Positions 16,362 to 25,327 of a stretch of DNA of 64,000 nt are shown here, piece by piece. How positions within the stretch are numbered: the first letter of the stretch is position 1; each line of letters opens with the position of its first letter. Both the position numbers and the translations under genes were made by a program. The notes beneath the pieces were generated by a model, which ran no database searches, was not told the origin of the DNA, and worked only from the letters and a program-made list of their open reading frames with translations. Origin of the DNA: Saccharopolyspora hordei (lineage in GTDB: Bacteria; Actinomycetota; Actinomycetes; Mycobacteriales; Pseudonocardiaceae); contig NZ_JACCFJ010000001.1 of the NCBI RefSeq assembly GCF_013410345.1, positions 5,535,501 to 5,599,500 on the forward strand. Reading direction: 5' to 3'.

Positions 16362-17288
16362 TCAGCCCTGCCAGGTCGCCCAGCCGCGGATCATGCGGTG
16401 GGCGATGGAGACGCTCGGGGGCATCCGGAGGCCGCCGACCGCCTTGCCGCCCGACTCCAGCGCGGCCAGCACCTCCTCGCGGTGCACCCAGCGCGCGTCC
16501 TCGATCTCGCCGTCCGCCGGGACCAGCGGCGCCGAGCGGTCCGCGATCGCGGCGAAGCCCAGCATCAGCGACCGGGGGAACGGCCACGGCTGGCTGCCCA
16601 GGTAGCGGACGTGGCTGACCTCCACGCCGACCTCCTCCGCCACCTCGCGCGCCACGCACGCCTCCAGCGACTCACCGACCTCGACGAACCCGGCCAGCAC
16701 CGAGTACCGCCCCGGCGGCCAGGTGGGCTGGCGGGCCAGCAGCACGTGGTCCGCGCCGTCGTGCACCAGGCAGATCACCGCGGGGTCGGTCCGCGGGTAC
16801 TCCTCGCGGTCGCACCCGGTGCAGCGCCGCGCCCAGCCCGCGCGCACCTGCGTCGTGGCCGCCCCGCACACCGCGCAGTAGCGGGCGTGGTCGTGCCAGC
16901 TCAACAGGCCGACGGCGGTGGTGAACAGCCCCGCGTCGGTGTCGTTGAGCAGCGCGCCGCCGCTGCGCAGGTCGCGCCAGCCCTCCTGGGCGCCGTCGTG
17001 GCTGCTGCGCAGCGCCCAGTAGCTGGTCCCGGACTCGACGCCGAGCAGCACCGCCCCGGGCGCCGGCCGCTCACCGAAGTCGGCGGTCGGGTGGGTCACC
17101 AGCCCGGCGTCGACGTCGATGGGGGTCCGGCCCCGGGAGTCGACCAGCACCACCCGGCCCTTCGCCCACAGCTCGGCGCCCCCGTCGGGGACGTCCCGCA
17201 GCTGCTCCCGCCGGTCCACCGTGGACCGGGACAGCAGCGGAGCGGCGTCCAGCTGGAAACCGGGTCCCGCGCACGCGTTGGAGGTCAT
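16362..17288 (-). CDS. nudC: NAD+ diphosphatase / RNA de-NADding hydrolase NudC
   Basis: 308 residues. An N-terminal NUDIX-like domain is followed by a zinc ribbon (CAVCGA ... CTGC) and the Nudix box [22 protein letters not shown], then the SQPWPFPRS signature that distinguishes NADH pyrophosphatases. It hydrolyses NAD(H) to NMN(H) and AMP and can remove NAD caps from RNA. ATG with GAGG 7 nt upstream. It follows the M16 pair by 25 bp and may be cotranscribed. In mycobacteria a mycoredoxin gene lies between uvrD2 and nudC; it is missing here. Confidence 0.95.
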   Translation of the reverse strand: MTSNACAGPGFQLDAAPLLSRSTVDRREQLRDVPDGGAELWAKGRVVLVDSRGRTPIDVDAGLVTHPTADFGERPAPGAVLLGVESGTSYWALRSSHDGAQEGWRDLRSGGALLNDTDAGLFTTAVGLLSWHDHARYCAVCGAATTQVRAGWARRCTGCDREEYPRTDPAVICLVHDGADHVLLARQPTWPPGRYSVLAGFVEVGESLEACVAREVAEEVGVEVSHVRYLGSQPWPFPRSLMLGFAAIADRSAPLVPADGEIEDARWVHREEVLAALESGGKAVGGLRMPPSVSIAHRMIRGWATWQG

Positions 17289-17313
17289 TCGCCCGCCTCA
17301 CCGGAAGTCTCGA

Positions 17314-18681
17314 TCACGGCAGCACCACACCACCCAGCAGCTGCATCTGGCCGGCCAGCTGGTCCGCGTCACCGACGACGACACCGGTGAACGAGGTCGG
17401 GGCGAACCACTTCGCCGCCTCGGCCACCTGCTCGACCGTCACCTCGCGCAGCCGCTCCGGGTGCTCCACCAGCCAGTCCTGCGCCAGCCCGGCCACCGCC
17501 AGCGACAGCAGCGTCGAGGCCATGCCGGACTGCGACGCGGTGGAGGTGAGCAGGCCGCCGATGGCGTACTGGCGGGCCGACTCGACCTCGGCCTCGGTCG
17601 GCGGCACCAGGGCCAGCCGGGCCAGCTCGTAGCGGGTCTCCAGCAGCGCGGCGGCGGTCACCTCGCTCGCGGTGTCGGCGTCCACCAGCAGCGTGCCGTT
17701 GCCGGGGGTGAACTCGAACGAGGAGTGCGCGCCGTAGGTGTAGCCCTTGTCCTCGCGGATGTTCTCCACCAGCCGCGAGGAGAAGTACCCGCCGAAGGTC
17801 AGGTTCGCGATCTGCAGCGCCGGGTACCGCGGGTCGGTGCGCGGCAGCGCCTGCGCCGAGAACCGCAGCTGCGACTGCACCGCGCCCGGCCGGTGCACCA
17901 GCTTCACGTCGCCGCCCCGCACCTCCGGCAGCGCCGGCAGCTCCTGGGCGCTCCTCTCGGACTCCCAGCTGCCCAGGACGCGCTCGACCGAGGCCACCGC
18001 CTGCTGCGGGTCGATGTCGCCGACGAGCACCAGCACCGAACCGCGCGGCAGGACCGCCTCCGGGTGCAGGGCCCGGACCTCCTCCGCGGTGACCGCGGCG
18101 ACCTCCTCGGCCTGCGGCACCTCGCGGACGAACGGGTGGTCGCCGTAGCGGTGCCGCTGCAGCTCCTCCCGCGCGATCACGCGCGGCTGCGAACGCGCCA
18201 CGGCGATGCGCTCGACCAGCCGGGCGCGCTCGCCGGTGATCTCCTCGTCGCGGTAGGCGGCGCCGGTCAGCGCGTCGCCGAGCACGTCGAGCAGCGTGTC
18301 CAGGCCGGAGGCCAGGGCGTTGCCGGTGACGCTGAGCCGCTCCGGGTCGACGAAGGCGTGCAGGTCACCGCCGACCGCGGCCAGGTCGGTGTCCATCTGC
18401 ACGCGGCTGCGCCGCTCGGTGCCGGTGAGCAGCGTCTCGGCCAGCAGCTCGGCGCGCGCCGGGTGCTCCGGGGCCTCGCCGGCGAACGGGATCCGCAGCC
18501 GCAGCTCGACCATCGGCACCACGCCGTGCCGGGCCGCGATCACGCGCAGCCCGTTGCCCAGCACGGTGTCCACGGTCTCCGGCGGCTGACCGGTGCGGGG
18601 TTCGCCGAGCGGCGGCAGCGGCCGCGGCCCCAGCTCGGTGCGGCCGATCTCCTCGGCGCTGCGGTGCGTTGCGCGGGTCAT
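17314..18681 (-). CDS. M16-family peptidase subunit, catalytically degenerate
   Basis: 455 residues with two M16 half-domains. At the position of the zinc motif HxxEH it reads AELLAETLLTGTERRS, so ligands are missing. The C-terminal half keeps the substrate-binding motif GGYFSSRLVENIREDKGYTYG (about residues 300-320). This is the pattern of non-catalytic M16B partners such as alpha-MPP-type subunits. The ATG overlaps the preceding M16 gene's stop by 4 bp (ATGA), so 1:1 translation of a heterodimer is likely. Substrate unknown. Confidence 0.9.
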   Translation of the reverse strand: MTRATHRSAEEIGRTELGPRPLPPLGEPRTGQPPETVDTVLGNGLRVIAARHGVVPMVELRLRIPFAGEAPEHPARAELLAETLLTGTERRSRVQMDTDLAAVGGDLHAFVDPERLSVTGNALASGLDTLLDVLGDALTGAAYRDEEITGERARLVERIAVARSQPRVIAREELQRHRYGDHPFVREVPQAEEVAAVTAEEVRALHPEAVLPRGSVLVLVGDIDPQQAVASVERVLGSWESERSAQELPALPEVRGGDVKLVHRPGAVQSQLRFSAQALPRTDPRYPALQIANLTFGGYFSSRLVENIREDKGYTYGAHSSFEFTPGNGTLLVDADTASEVTAAALLETRYELARLALVPPTEAEVESARQYAIGGLLTSTASQSGMASTLLSLAVAGLAQDWLVEHPERLREVTVEQVAEAAKWFAPTSFTGVVVGDADQLAGQMQLLGGVVLP

Positions 18682-19997
18682 GCCGCACCTCCGTTCTCGT
18701 CACCAGCGGGTTCGATCTCCAGCACCGCGCGCGCGTCGGCGCGCAGCGCCTTGGCGGCCGCCGCGACGCCCTCGGCGGTGACCTCGCCGATCCGCTCCGG
18801 CAGCTCGGAGATCAGCTCCGCGCGGCCGTGCAGCAGCTCGGCGCTGCCCAGGTCGAGCGTCCGGGAAATCACCCGATCGTGCTCGCGGTGGAGGCTGGCG
18901 GCCCAGCGGGCGGTGACGCGCGCCAGCTCGTCGGCGCTCGGGCCCTCCGAGGCGAGCGCGTCGAGCTCCTCGTCGATGGCGGCGACCACCCGGTCCAGCC
19001 CCACCTCGGGGGTGTGGATCGCGGTGATGGTGAAGGTGTCCGGGTCACGGGCGTCCAGCGGCGCCCCCATCAGGCCGCACCCGGCGTGCACGTCGACCGC
19101 GAGCGACTCCCGGTGCAGCAGGCGCTGCTGGAGGCGCGAGGCGTCGCCGTCGCTGAGGATGGCGGCCAGCACCACGTCGGCCAGGTAGGCGTCCAGCTCG
19201 CCGACCGGGTCGGGCAGCCGGTAGCCGAGGGCGACCGCGGGCAGCGGCGCGTGCGCGTCCTGGTGCGTGCCGCGCTGCTCGCTGGCCGGGAACGGCTCGG
19301 CGAACGACGGGCGCGGCGGGACCTCGCGGGCCGGGACGTCACCGAAGTGCTTCTCGACCAGGTCGATGGTGCGCTCGACGTCGATGTCGCCGGCCACCGT
19401 GAGCACCGCGTTGCCCGGCGCGTAGTAGGTGTCGAAGAAGGCGGCGCAGTCGTCGACCGTCGCCTGCTCCAGGTCGGTGAAGTCGCCGTAGCCGTTGTGC
19501 GCGTTGGCGAAGGTCGAGTACAGCACCGGGGGCAGCAGGATCCAGGGGAACCCGCCGTAGGGGCGGTTGAGGACGTTGAGCCGGATCTCCTCCTTGACCA
19601 CGTCCACCTGGTTGCGCAGGTTCTCCTCGGTGATCTTCGGCGCCCGCATCCGGTCCGCCTCGAGGAACAGCGCCCGCTCCAACGCGGCCGACGGCAGCAC
19701 CTGGTAGTAGTCGGTGTAGTCCTGGTGCGTCGAACCGTTGAAGGTGCCGCCGGATCCCTGCACGTGGCGGAAGTGCGCCAGCTTCTCCAGGCTCTCACTG
19801 CCCTGGAACATCAGGTGTTCGAAGAGGTGCGCGAAACCGGTGCGCCCCTCCGGCTCGGAACGGAAGCCCACGTCGTAGTGCACGCTGACACCGACCACAG
19901 GAGCCCGCCCTGACGATTGGCCCACTGCCGGGTCCGGTGCCAGCACCACGCGCAGCCCGTTGGGCAACGTAACGCGATGCAGCTGGGGTTCGACCAT
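18678..19997 (-). CDS. M16-family zinc metallopeptidase, catalytic subunit
   Basis: 439 residues. The inverted zinc motif HLFEH is at residues 57-61 within GRTGFAHLFEHLMFQGS, and the distal Glu lies in the KEEIRLN segment about 75 residues on. This is the active partner of the downstream degenerate subunit. Probably cytoplasmic, as there is no signal peptide. The ATG is supported by a TAGGCT box 7 nt upstream (leaderless); an upstream ATG adds an Ala/Arg-rich stretch with no family match. Confidence 0.92.
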   Translation of the reverse strand: MVEPQLHRVTLPNGLRVVLAPDPAVGQSSGRAPVVGVSVHYDVGFRSEPEGRTGFAHLFEHLMFQGSESLEKLAHFRHVQGSGGTFNGSTHQDYTDYYQVLPSAALERALFLEADRMRAPKITEENLRNQVDVVKEEIRLNVLNRPYGGFPWILLPPVLYSTFANAHNGYGDFTDLEQATVDDCAAFFDTYYAPGNAVLTVAGDIDVERTIDLVEKHFGDVPAREVPPRPSFAEPFPASEQRGTHQDAHAPLPAVALGYRLPDPVGELDAYLADVVLAAILSDGDASRLQQRLLHRESLAVDVHAGCGLMGAPLDARDPDTFTITAIHTPEVGLDRVVAAIDEELDALASEGPSADELARVTARWAASLHREHDRVISRTLDLGSAELLHGRAELISELPERIGEVTAEGVAAAAKALRADARAVLEIEPAGDENGGAA

Positions 19998-20004
19998 GCC
20001 ATGC

Positions 20005-20010
20005 AGCCTA
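20005..20010 (-). promoter_or_regulatory. -10 box for leaderless M16 operon
   Basis: TAGGCT on the minus strand, 7 nt, then the M16 ATG at 19997. Confidence 0.5.
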
Positions 20011-20059
20011 CGTGCGGTGGCCGCAGCTGTGCGTGCCCCCTTCATCACGCTTCGGAATC

Positions 20060-20082
20060 GCCCGTGCGCGCAGCGCACGGGC
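20060..20082 (-). terminator. Terminator after espG-like gene
   Basis: Ten-bp stem GCCCGTGCGC/GCGCACGGGC with a 3-nt loop, 8 nt past the espG stop. It ends the ESX cassette. Confidence 0.7.
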
Positions 20083-20090
20083 ACGAGCCC

Positions 20091-20909
20091 TCACCGCACC
20101 TGGGCCACCAGCCGGTCGATCTCCGCGCCGATCGTGCGGGCGTCGGCGGGGGTGAGCATGTAGATCTGCTCCCCGGTGCTGCCACGCGTGTTGTGGTCGA
20201 GGTAGCGGCCGTCCGGCTCGACGTTGTCGAACCACTTGACCACCGACGAGCGCTTGGTCCGCCCGTACTGGTCGCGGAGGTTGGCCGCGATCTGGCCCAA
20301 CCGTACGTGCTGGGTGCGGCCGATCGCCTGGTACAGCTCGTACTCGCGATCACCGCTGCTCCCGCGCGTCGGCATCGCGGTCTGCATGAAGCTGCCCGGC
20401 TCGTCCTCCTCGGACTGCTCGGTGCGGAACGAACTGGCGGGGACCCGGACCGGGCCGCGGTTGCCCGGAGGCGCGGGCGGCAGCGTCGGCAGCAGCACCT
20501 GTGGCAGCGGGACGTTCTCGTGCACCTCGACGGTCAGCATCCCGCCGTAGGCGGGGTCGTCGCTGGGGGCCTGCACCCCGAGCACGATCCGGTTGCCCTC
20601 GGTCACCGCCGCGACCGTGCGCCAGCAGTGGTCGTCCCCGGCCTTCGGGAACCAGATCGAGTCCACCCACAGGTAGGGGTGTCCCAGCAGCTTGAGCGCC
20701 TCGGCGAGGTGCGGCTCGATCTCGTCGTTGACGAGGATCCCCGCGGCGACCATGCGTTCCGTCTCCGCCCGGGCGATCAGACCGAGCTGCTCGGTGGTGC
20801 GCCCGACGGAGCGGACGTTGAGCGGGAGCGTCAGCGCGTCGATCTCCAAGTACTTGCAGACGACGTCGAGATGTACTGGCAGCAACTGCCAGCGACCCAA
20901 CACGCTCAC
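20091..20909 (-). CDS. EspG-family ESX secretion-associated chaperone
   Basis: 272-residue EspG/PF14011-like protein. Family text includes ALTLPLNVRSVGRTTEQ near the start, LVNDEIEPHLAEALKLLGHPYLWVDSIW, and a C-terminal STGEQIYMLTPADARTIGAEIDRLV. EspG proteins hold PE/PPE-type substrates in the cytosol for type VII secretion. The PPE gene directly upstream is the obvious client. GTG start with AGGAGG 10 nt upstream. Separated from PPE by a 16-bp stem that may lower its expression. Confidence 0.88.
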   Translation of the reverse strand: MSVLGRWQLLPVHLDVVCKYLEIDALTLPLNVRSVGRTTEQLGLIARAETERMVAAGILVNDEIEPHLAEALKLLGHPYLWVDSIWFPKAGDDHCWRTVAAVTEGNRIVLGVQAPSDDPAYGGMLTVEVHENVPLPQVLLPTLPPAPPGNRGPVRVPASSFRTEQSEEDEPGSFMQTAMPTRGSSGDREYELYQAIGRTQHVRLGQIAANLRDQYGRTKRSSVVKWFDNVEPDGRYLDHNTRGSTGEQIYMLTPADARTIGAEIDRLVAQVR

Positions 20910-20934
20910 CGTTGTCGTTCCTCCTGGTTGGCGT

Positions 20935-20970
20935 GTTCTGGTGAGGGCTCGGCCGAGCCCTCACCAGAAC
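20935..20970 (-). terminator. Intercistronic hairpin between PPE and espG
   Basis: Perfect 16-bp stem GTTCTGGTGAGGGCTC and complement, GGCC loop, between the PPE stop and the espG ribosome site. It could be a terminator or an RNA-processing/attenuation element. Confidence 0.65.
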
Positions 20971-20984
20971 GCATCGAAGTACTG

Positions 20985-22403
20985 CTACTCGCCGAGGACC
21001 GGGGGCGCGGTCTTGGGCATGTCGTTCATCCAGATGTCGTCCTGCTCCTCGAGCCACGACGGGCGCTCGTGCTCTTCGTCCTCGCCGCCCTTGCCGCCGC
21101 GCGCACCGGCGCCCATGCCACCCATCATGCCGCGGGCGCCACCGGCACCACGTGCACCAGCGGCACCGGCAGCACCGGTCGCCCCCGCGCCGGTTCCGCC
21201 CCCAGCACCGAGCCCGCCGGCTCCGGCCCGGCCACCAGCGGCCATGCCGCCGGCGCCCGCAGCACCCCGCCCGAGCCCGGCGGCACCCGCACCACCGGCG
21301 CCGAGGCCACCGACCATCGCCGCAGCTCCTCCACCCGAGCCGATGCTTCCAGCACCGCCACCCGGGCCACCGGGCCCGAACGTACCGGGACCTGGGAGCT
21401 TCGTCGGGTCGTCGCTGGCCCACTGGCTACCGGTCTGGGACGGCGGCGTGTAACCACCACCGCCACCGCTGCCGTAGCCTCCGCCGTGACCGCCGGGACC
21501 ACCCGAGCCGACGCCGCTGTAGCCGCCGGGGCCACCTCCGGTGCCGCCGGGGCCGCCCCCGCCCGTGACGCTGCCGTTGCTGAGGCCACCGGGATCGCCC
21601 ATGCCGCGGCCCCAGTCGGTGGGCGGCGGCGGTGGCACGGGCGGCGGGCAGACCGTCCTGCCTTCCGGCGTCTGGTACTTGGGCATCTGGGCGTCGACGT
21701 TGGTGAACGTCGGGCTGTAGACGCGCGCCATGGTTTCCTGCGCGGCCTTCTCGGCCTCCTCGCGCTCCTTCATCTGCGCGAGCGCGTCACCACCGGCGCC
21801 GAACGGCCCAGCTGCGATCGTCGCTACAGCGGTCCGCCCCCAGCTGTGCCCTTCCGGTTCCGGGACCGTCGCCTTGACCTGCCCGGCAGCGGAGCTGACG
21901 GTCTTCAGGTTGTTGCCGGTCATCTCGAAGGCAGCACCGCTGCCTTCCATCCACTTCCTGACGGGTTCGCCGAGGGTTTTGGCCTGCTCCGCGGCTTCAC
22001 CCTGCCAACCGCCGCTGATGATCTCCTTGAGCTTGGTGTCGAACTTCTCACCCCGCTCGCGAAGGGCCTTGCCGAACTTCACCCAGGCGTCGCCGACTTC
22101 GTTCGCCTGCGCTTCCTTGATCGTGTCCTGGTTCGTGCGGTAGATCTCCGCGTGGCTGAAGCTCGACCAGTTCACGCACTGGGAGATGCCGGGCGGGTCG
22201 AACCCGTAGACCTCGTCCTGCAGCGCCTGGTTGCGCTGGTCCAGCTGGTCCCGTTCCCGCTCACCAGCTTTCGACGCCTTCTCGGCGCGTTCCTTGGCCT
22301 CCTTCTCGGCCATGGTGTCGTACCCGAGGACGGTGGCACCGGCGTCGTGCACGGCGGTCTTGACGTCGTTGATCCGATCCCCGACCCAATCCCCAAAACC
22401 CAT
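20985..22403 (-). CDS. PPE-domain protein with Gly-rich tail (ESX substrate)
   Basis: 472 residues. The N-terminal 190 residues are helical and carry the WxG-type turn GGWQGEAAEQ (W133-G135) typical of the WXG100/PPE superfamily. A long Gly/Ala-rich low-complexity region (about 260-440) follows, then a conserved acidic C-terminal peptide with WLEEQDDIWMNDMPKTAPPV. No signal peptide, as expected for type VII substrates. ATG with a GGGGGAG close upstream. Third gene of an ESX-linked cassette; no ESX core genes lie in this window, so the machinery must be elsewhere. Confidence 0.82.
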   Translation of the reverse strand: MGFGDWVGDRINDVKTAVHDAGATVLGYDTMAEKEAKERAEKASKAGERERDQLDQRNQALQDEVYGFDPPGISQCVNWSSFSHAEIYRTNQDTIKEAQANEVGDAWVKFGKALRERGEKFDTKLKEIISGGWQGEAAEQAKTLGEPVRKWMEGSGAAFEMTGNNLKTVSSAAGQVKATVPEPEGHSWGRTAVATIAAGPFGAGGDALAQMKEREEAEKAAQETMARVYSPTFTNVDAQMPKYQTPEGRTVCPPPVPPPPPTDWGRGMGDPGGLSNGSVTGGGGPGGTGGGPGGYSGVGSGGPGGHGGGYGSGGGGGYTPPSQTGSQWASDDPTKLPGPGTFGPGGPGGGAGSIGSGGGAAAMVGGLGAGGAGAAGLGRGAAGAGGMAAGGRAGAGGLGAGGGTGAGATGAAGAAGARGAGGARGMMGGMGAGARGGKGGEDEEHERPSWLEEQDDIWMNDMPKTAPPVLGE

Positions 22404-22421
22404 GACTCCCCCTAGCTCCCA

Positions 22422-22958
22422 TCACTCAGGAAGTCTCGAAGCCGTTTGGCTGGCGATCTTCTCGACCTCGGCGCAGGCGTCGACGGAATCCCGCTTGTAG
22501 CCGTCGACGCCGTAGATGACGACGCCACCGCCCGCGTCGACCAGGGCGTTGCAGCCCCCCATGCCAGTACCGCCCGCCGTGATCGCGATGGCGCCGTTCC
22601 GGCCGCCCAGCGACCGCTGCTCGTACTTGTCCCAGTTCGAGCGGGCGTAGGACTCGACCGTCTCCGTGACGTTCTTCTGCAGCGTCACGCCCATGTTCTC
22701 GCCCTCCCACTGGCACCCGGGCTCGAAGTCCACCGGCGAGAACTCCTCAGACGTCATCGACACCCCCCACGACGTCAACTCGTCAGGCTTGAAGAAGCCG
22801 CACGGGTCGAACTGCGCCAGGCCGGACCCGGCAGCCGCCGACGTGGGAGGCTGTTCCTCCGAGCCGCTCTGCCCCTCGCTGCCTCCGGAGCACGCTGCGA
22901 GGCCGAGGAGGCTCAGCCCAGCGGTGACGGCGACGACGGACCGGGGAAAAGTGCTCAC
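22422..22958 (-). CDS. DUF3558 lipoprotein
   Basis: 178 residues. The signal peptide ends in a lipobox LLGLAAC with the acylated C23, then a Ser/Glu/Gly linker. The DUF3558 domain contains DPCGFFKPDEL and FEPGCQWEGENMGVTL and ends with conserved cysteines (GGCNALVDAGG; VDACAEVEKIA). These lipoproteins accompany ESX/PPE cassettes in Pseudonocardiaceae; their role is unknown. The GTG start overlaps the previous stop (GTGA), indicating coupling. Confidence 0.88.
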   Translation of the reverse strand: MSTFPRSVVAVTAGLSLLGLAACSGGSEGQSGSEEQPPTSAAAGSGLAQFDPCGFFKPDELTSWGVSMTSEEFSPVDFEPGCQWEGENMGVTLQKNVTETVESYARSNWDKYEQRSLGGRNGAIAITAGGTGMGGCNALVDAGGGVVIYGVDGYKRDSVDACAEVEKIASQTASRLPE

Positions 22959-23368
22959 TTCATACCTCGCTGGATGTCTTGGGCGTGCTGTTCGTCGATG
23001 GCACGGTAGTCCTTGGCCGCTGCCCGGTAGGCGTCCGCCATCTTCTGCAGCTCGTCCTGCATCTGTCGGACGAGCGTGAGGGCGCCTGCCGTGGGATCGG
23101 TGGCCTTGTCCTCGAACCGCTTCGCCAACTGCTGACCGTCCGGGTAGTCCCCCAAGCCCGTCACACGGTTGATGGCTTGCGCTTCTCGGAAGAGCTGCTG
23201 CAGCTCGCGGATCTCGTCCTCGCAGTGCTTGGCGGCCTTCTCCGCCGCTTCCGGCTCCAGGGAGAGCATCCCGGCGCCGACCTGCTGGTTGACCCACTGC
23301 GTCTGCGCAGCAACCGCCTTGATGCCCTCTGCCGCCCCAGCGAACCCCGCACTCTCCGCGCTTGTCAT
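22955..23368 (-). CDS. Helical ESX-associated protein (WXG100-like size)
   Basis: 137-residue, almost wholly helical, charged protein (VAAQTQWVNQQVGAGMLSLE; KHCEDEIRELQQLFREAQAI; DELQKMADAYRAAAKDYR). It has no signal peptide and leads the four-gene cassette with the DUF3558 lipoprotein, PPE and EspG. A classical WxG is absent. By length, composition and context it could be a secreted partner of the PPE protein, like a PE protein, but that is inference. ATG with GAGGGG about 7 nt upstream. Confidence 0.75.
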   Translation of the reverse strand: MTSAESAGFAGAAEGIKAVAAQTQWVNQQVGAGMLSLEPEAAEKAAKHCEDEIRELQQLFREAQAINRVTGLGDYPDGQQLAKRFEDKATDPTAGALTLVRQMQDELQKMADAYRAAAKDYRAIDEQHAQDIQRGMK

Positions 23369-23410
23369 CCCAGACCCCTCTGGTTCTGCGATCCCCCATG
23401 AAGTGTCGTC

Positions 23411-23439
23411 ACTCTAGCGTGACGCAAGCGGGTTCGGAA
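23411..23439 (-). promoter_or_regulatory. Candidate promoter of ESX cassette
   Basis: Minus-strand TTCCGA, 17 bp, TAGAGT, about 40 nt before the first gene's ATG. Confidence 0.45.
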
Positions 23440-23558
23440 CGGTTCCCACCAGCGAAGAAGCGGGTCAACATCACCTGTTCGGCGGCAGCATCACGAGATC
23501 GTCACGAAATGCGCTGTGGTGTAACGTTCTTCGGCTCGCCTGGGATTGAACATGCTGG

Positions 23559-25193
23559 TCAGCGCTTCAGCGCCGCGTTCAGCCGCTCGACGAGCACCGG
23601 GAAGGCGCGGCGGAAGCCCTGCAGGTCCGCCGCCTCACCGAGGGCCGAGTACCAGTACAGGCCCGGAGTGCCGTCCGCGGCCGGGTCGAGGCCGGCGAAC
23701 TCCGCCAGCCAGCGGTTGGTCTCGCCGAGGACCACCGCGTACGGCAGGGAGCGGGAGAACACCAGCTCGCGGTCCGCGGGCGGCAGGGAGTCCACCGTGA
23801 CCTCGTGCAGGTAGCCGCGCAGACCGCGGACCTGCATGACCAGCGCGCTGCCGCGCTGCGTCCGGGCGGGCATGAGGCGGGCGCTGGCCATCATCGCCAC
23901 GCCGCCGAGCACCACGCCGAGCCCCACCAGGGCGGCGGAGGTCGTCAGCGCCAGGACCGCGGTGAACGCCGCACCCCCGACCACGACGGCGATCCCGGCC
24001 CACCAGAACAGGTTCCGGTCCGCGTCCGGGCGGCGGGCGAACCAGTCCTTCTCCACGACGTCGGCGTACAGCGCGTCGCGCACCCGGCTGAGGTCCAGGC
24101 CGCGCAGCTGGGACAGGCGGACCTCCGCGGACGTCCCGACCAGCAGGTCGTACACCGCGCGCTCGAACGGGCGCAGCGCGTCGTCCGCGGGGTTGAGCCG
24201 GACGAAGCGCCAGTCCTGGTCGGGCAGTTCCTCGACGAGCAGGTAGTTGCGGACCGCGAGGTCGATGACGGTCGCCGTGACGTCCACCGGGTCGACGCGC
24301 TCGTCGACGACGGTGCCGATCTGGCCCGGCAGCACGCCGTCCGGGGACGCGAAGGTGACGGTGCCGCGCGAGTCCGTCATGAGCACGTCGACCCGGCCCA
24401 CGTCCTCGGCGAACGCCCGCACGTCGCGACCGCGGGCGTACCAGACCAGGCCGAGACCGCCGATCACGACCAGCCCGATCGCGGCCAGCCCCACACCGGT
24501 CCCGGGAGTCAGCGAGAACGCCTTCGCCAGGCTGAAGTACTCCTCGGTCATCGCCGTCGCCGGGACCGTGCCCGCCGGCAGCGCGAAGGTGATGTCCACC
24601 CGGTCGCCGGGCGCGAGACCGCTCGTCACCGCCCGCATCTCCTGGGTGTGGGTGATCTCGAACTCGTCGCAGCGGTCCGTGCTGCCGATCGGCCCGGCCA
24701 GGCACAGGATCGCCTGCGGCACCTTCGGCGCCAGCATCGACACCTCGACGCGCTCCACCGGCACCTCCCAGCCGCCGGTCGCCTGCCAGCGCACCTCCTG
24801 CACGTCGCCGGCGTCCGCGACGGCACCGCGCACCTGGTACCGCAGCGTCGAGGTCCCGGGTCGCAGCGACACGTGCACCTCGTCGTCGTCGACCCGCACC
24901 TCGCCACCGCCGTCCACCGAGGCGTCGTGGACGGTGAAGACCCGGTCCTCGCCCGGGCCGACCGGCTGGCGCAGCGGCACGGTGCGGGTCACGGGCCCGC
25001 CCGGGGGGACGGTGACCTGCTCGGTGACCGACACGACGCCGTCGCGCTCCAGCTTGAGGTGCACCTCACTGGACACCGCGCCGGGCGGCGCGTCGACCGG
25101 CTGCTCCTGCGCAGCGGCCGGAACGGGCGCGCCGAGCAGCAGCCCGGCCAGCACGGTCAGCAGTCCCCGTTTGGTCAACACGGCCCGAACCAT
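23559..25193 (-). CDS. DUF2207 membrane protein
   Basis: 544 residues. An N-terminal signal peptide (to about residue 28, PVPAAAQ), an extracytoplasmic beta-rich domain with PGGPVTRTVPLRQPVG, a TM at about 235-255 (GLAAIGLVVIGGLGLVWY), a cytoplasmic domain, two further TMs at about 395-435 and a C-terminal soluble part with GLYWYSALGEAADLQGFRRAFP. This is the standard DUF2207 architecture. Function unknown. Divergent from the zinc peptidase gene. Confidence 0.87.
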   Translation of the reverse strand: MVRAVLTKRGLLTVLAGLLLGAPVPAAAQEQPVDAPPGAVSSEVHLKLERDGVVSVTEQVTVPPGGPVTRTVPLRQPVGPGEDRVFTVHDASVDGGGEVRVDDDEVHVSLRPGTSTLRYQVRGAVADAGDVQEVRWQATGGWEVPVERVEVSMLAPKVPQAILCLAGPIGSTDRCDEFEITHTQEMRAVTSGLAPGDRVDITFALPAGTVPATAMTEEYFSLAKAFSLTPGTGVGLAAIGLVVIGGLGLVWYARGRDVRAFAEDVGRVDVLMTDSRGTVTFASPDGVLPGQIGTVVDERVDPVDVTATVIDLAVRNYLLVEELPDQDWRFVRLNPADDALRPFERAVYDLLVGTSAEVRLSQLRGLDLSRVRDALYADVVEKDWFARRPDADRNLFWWAGIAVVVGGAAFTAVLALTTSAALVGLGVVLGGVAMMASARLMPARTQRGSALVMQVRGLRGYLHEVTVDSLPPADRELVFSRSLPYAVVLGETNRWLAEFAGLDPAADGTPGLYWYSALGEAADLQGFRRAFPVLVERLNAALKR

Positions 25194-25327
25194 AGCGGCC
25201 CGACGTTAAGCTTCGGTCCGCGAACGGAGAGATCGACACGAAAACCACTGCCGGGAGCGGACGCCCGGTGGCGGACCGCTGAGCCGCACTCCACCGTCCA
25301 CATCAGACACACCGCGAGGAAGACCGG

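Noticed and set aside
20091-23439. Local complete type VII secretion system
   Set aside because: Only substrate/chaperone-type genes are present; no EccC ATPase, EccD channel or mycosin in the window.
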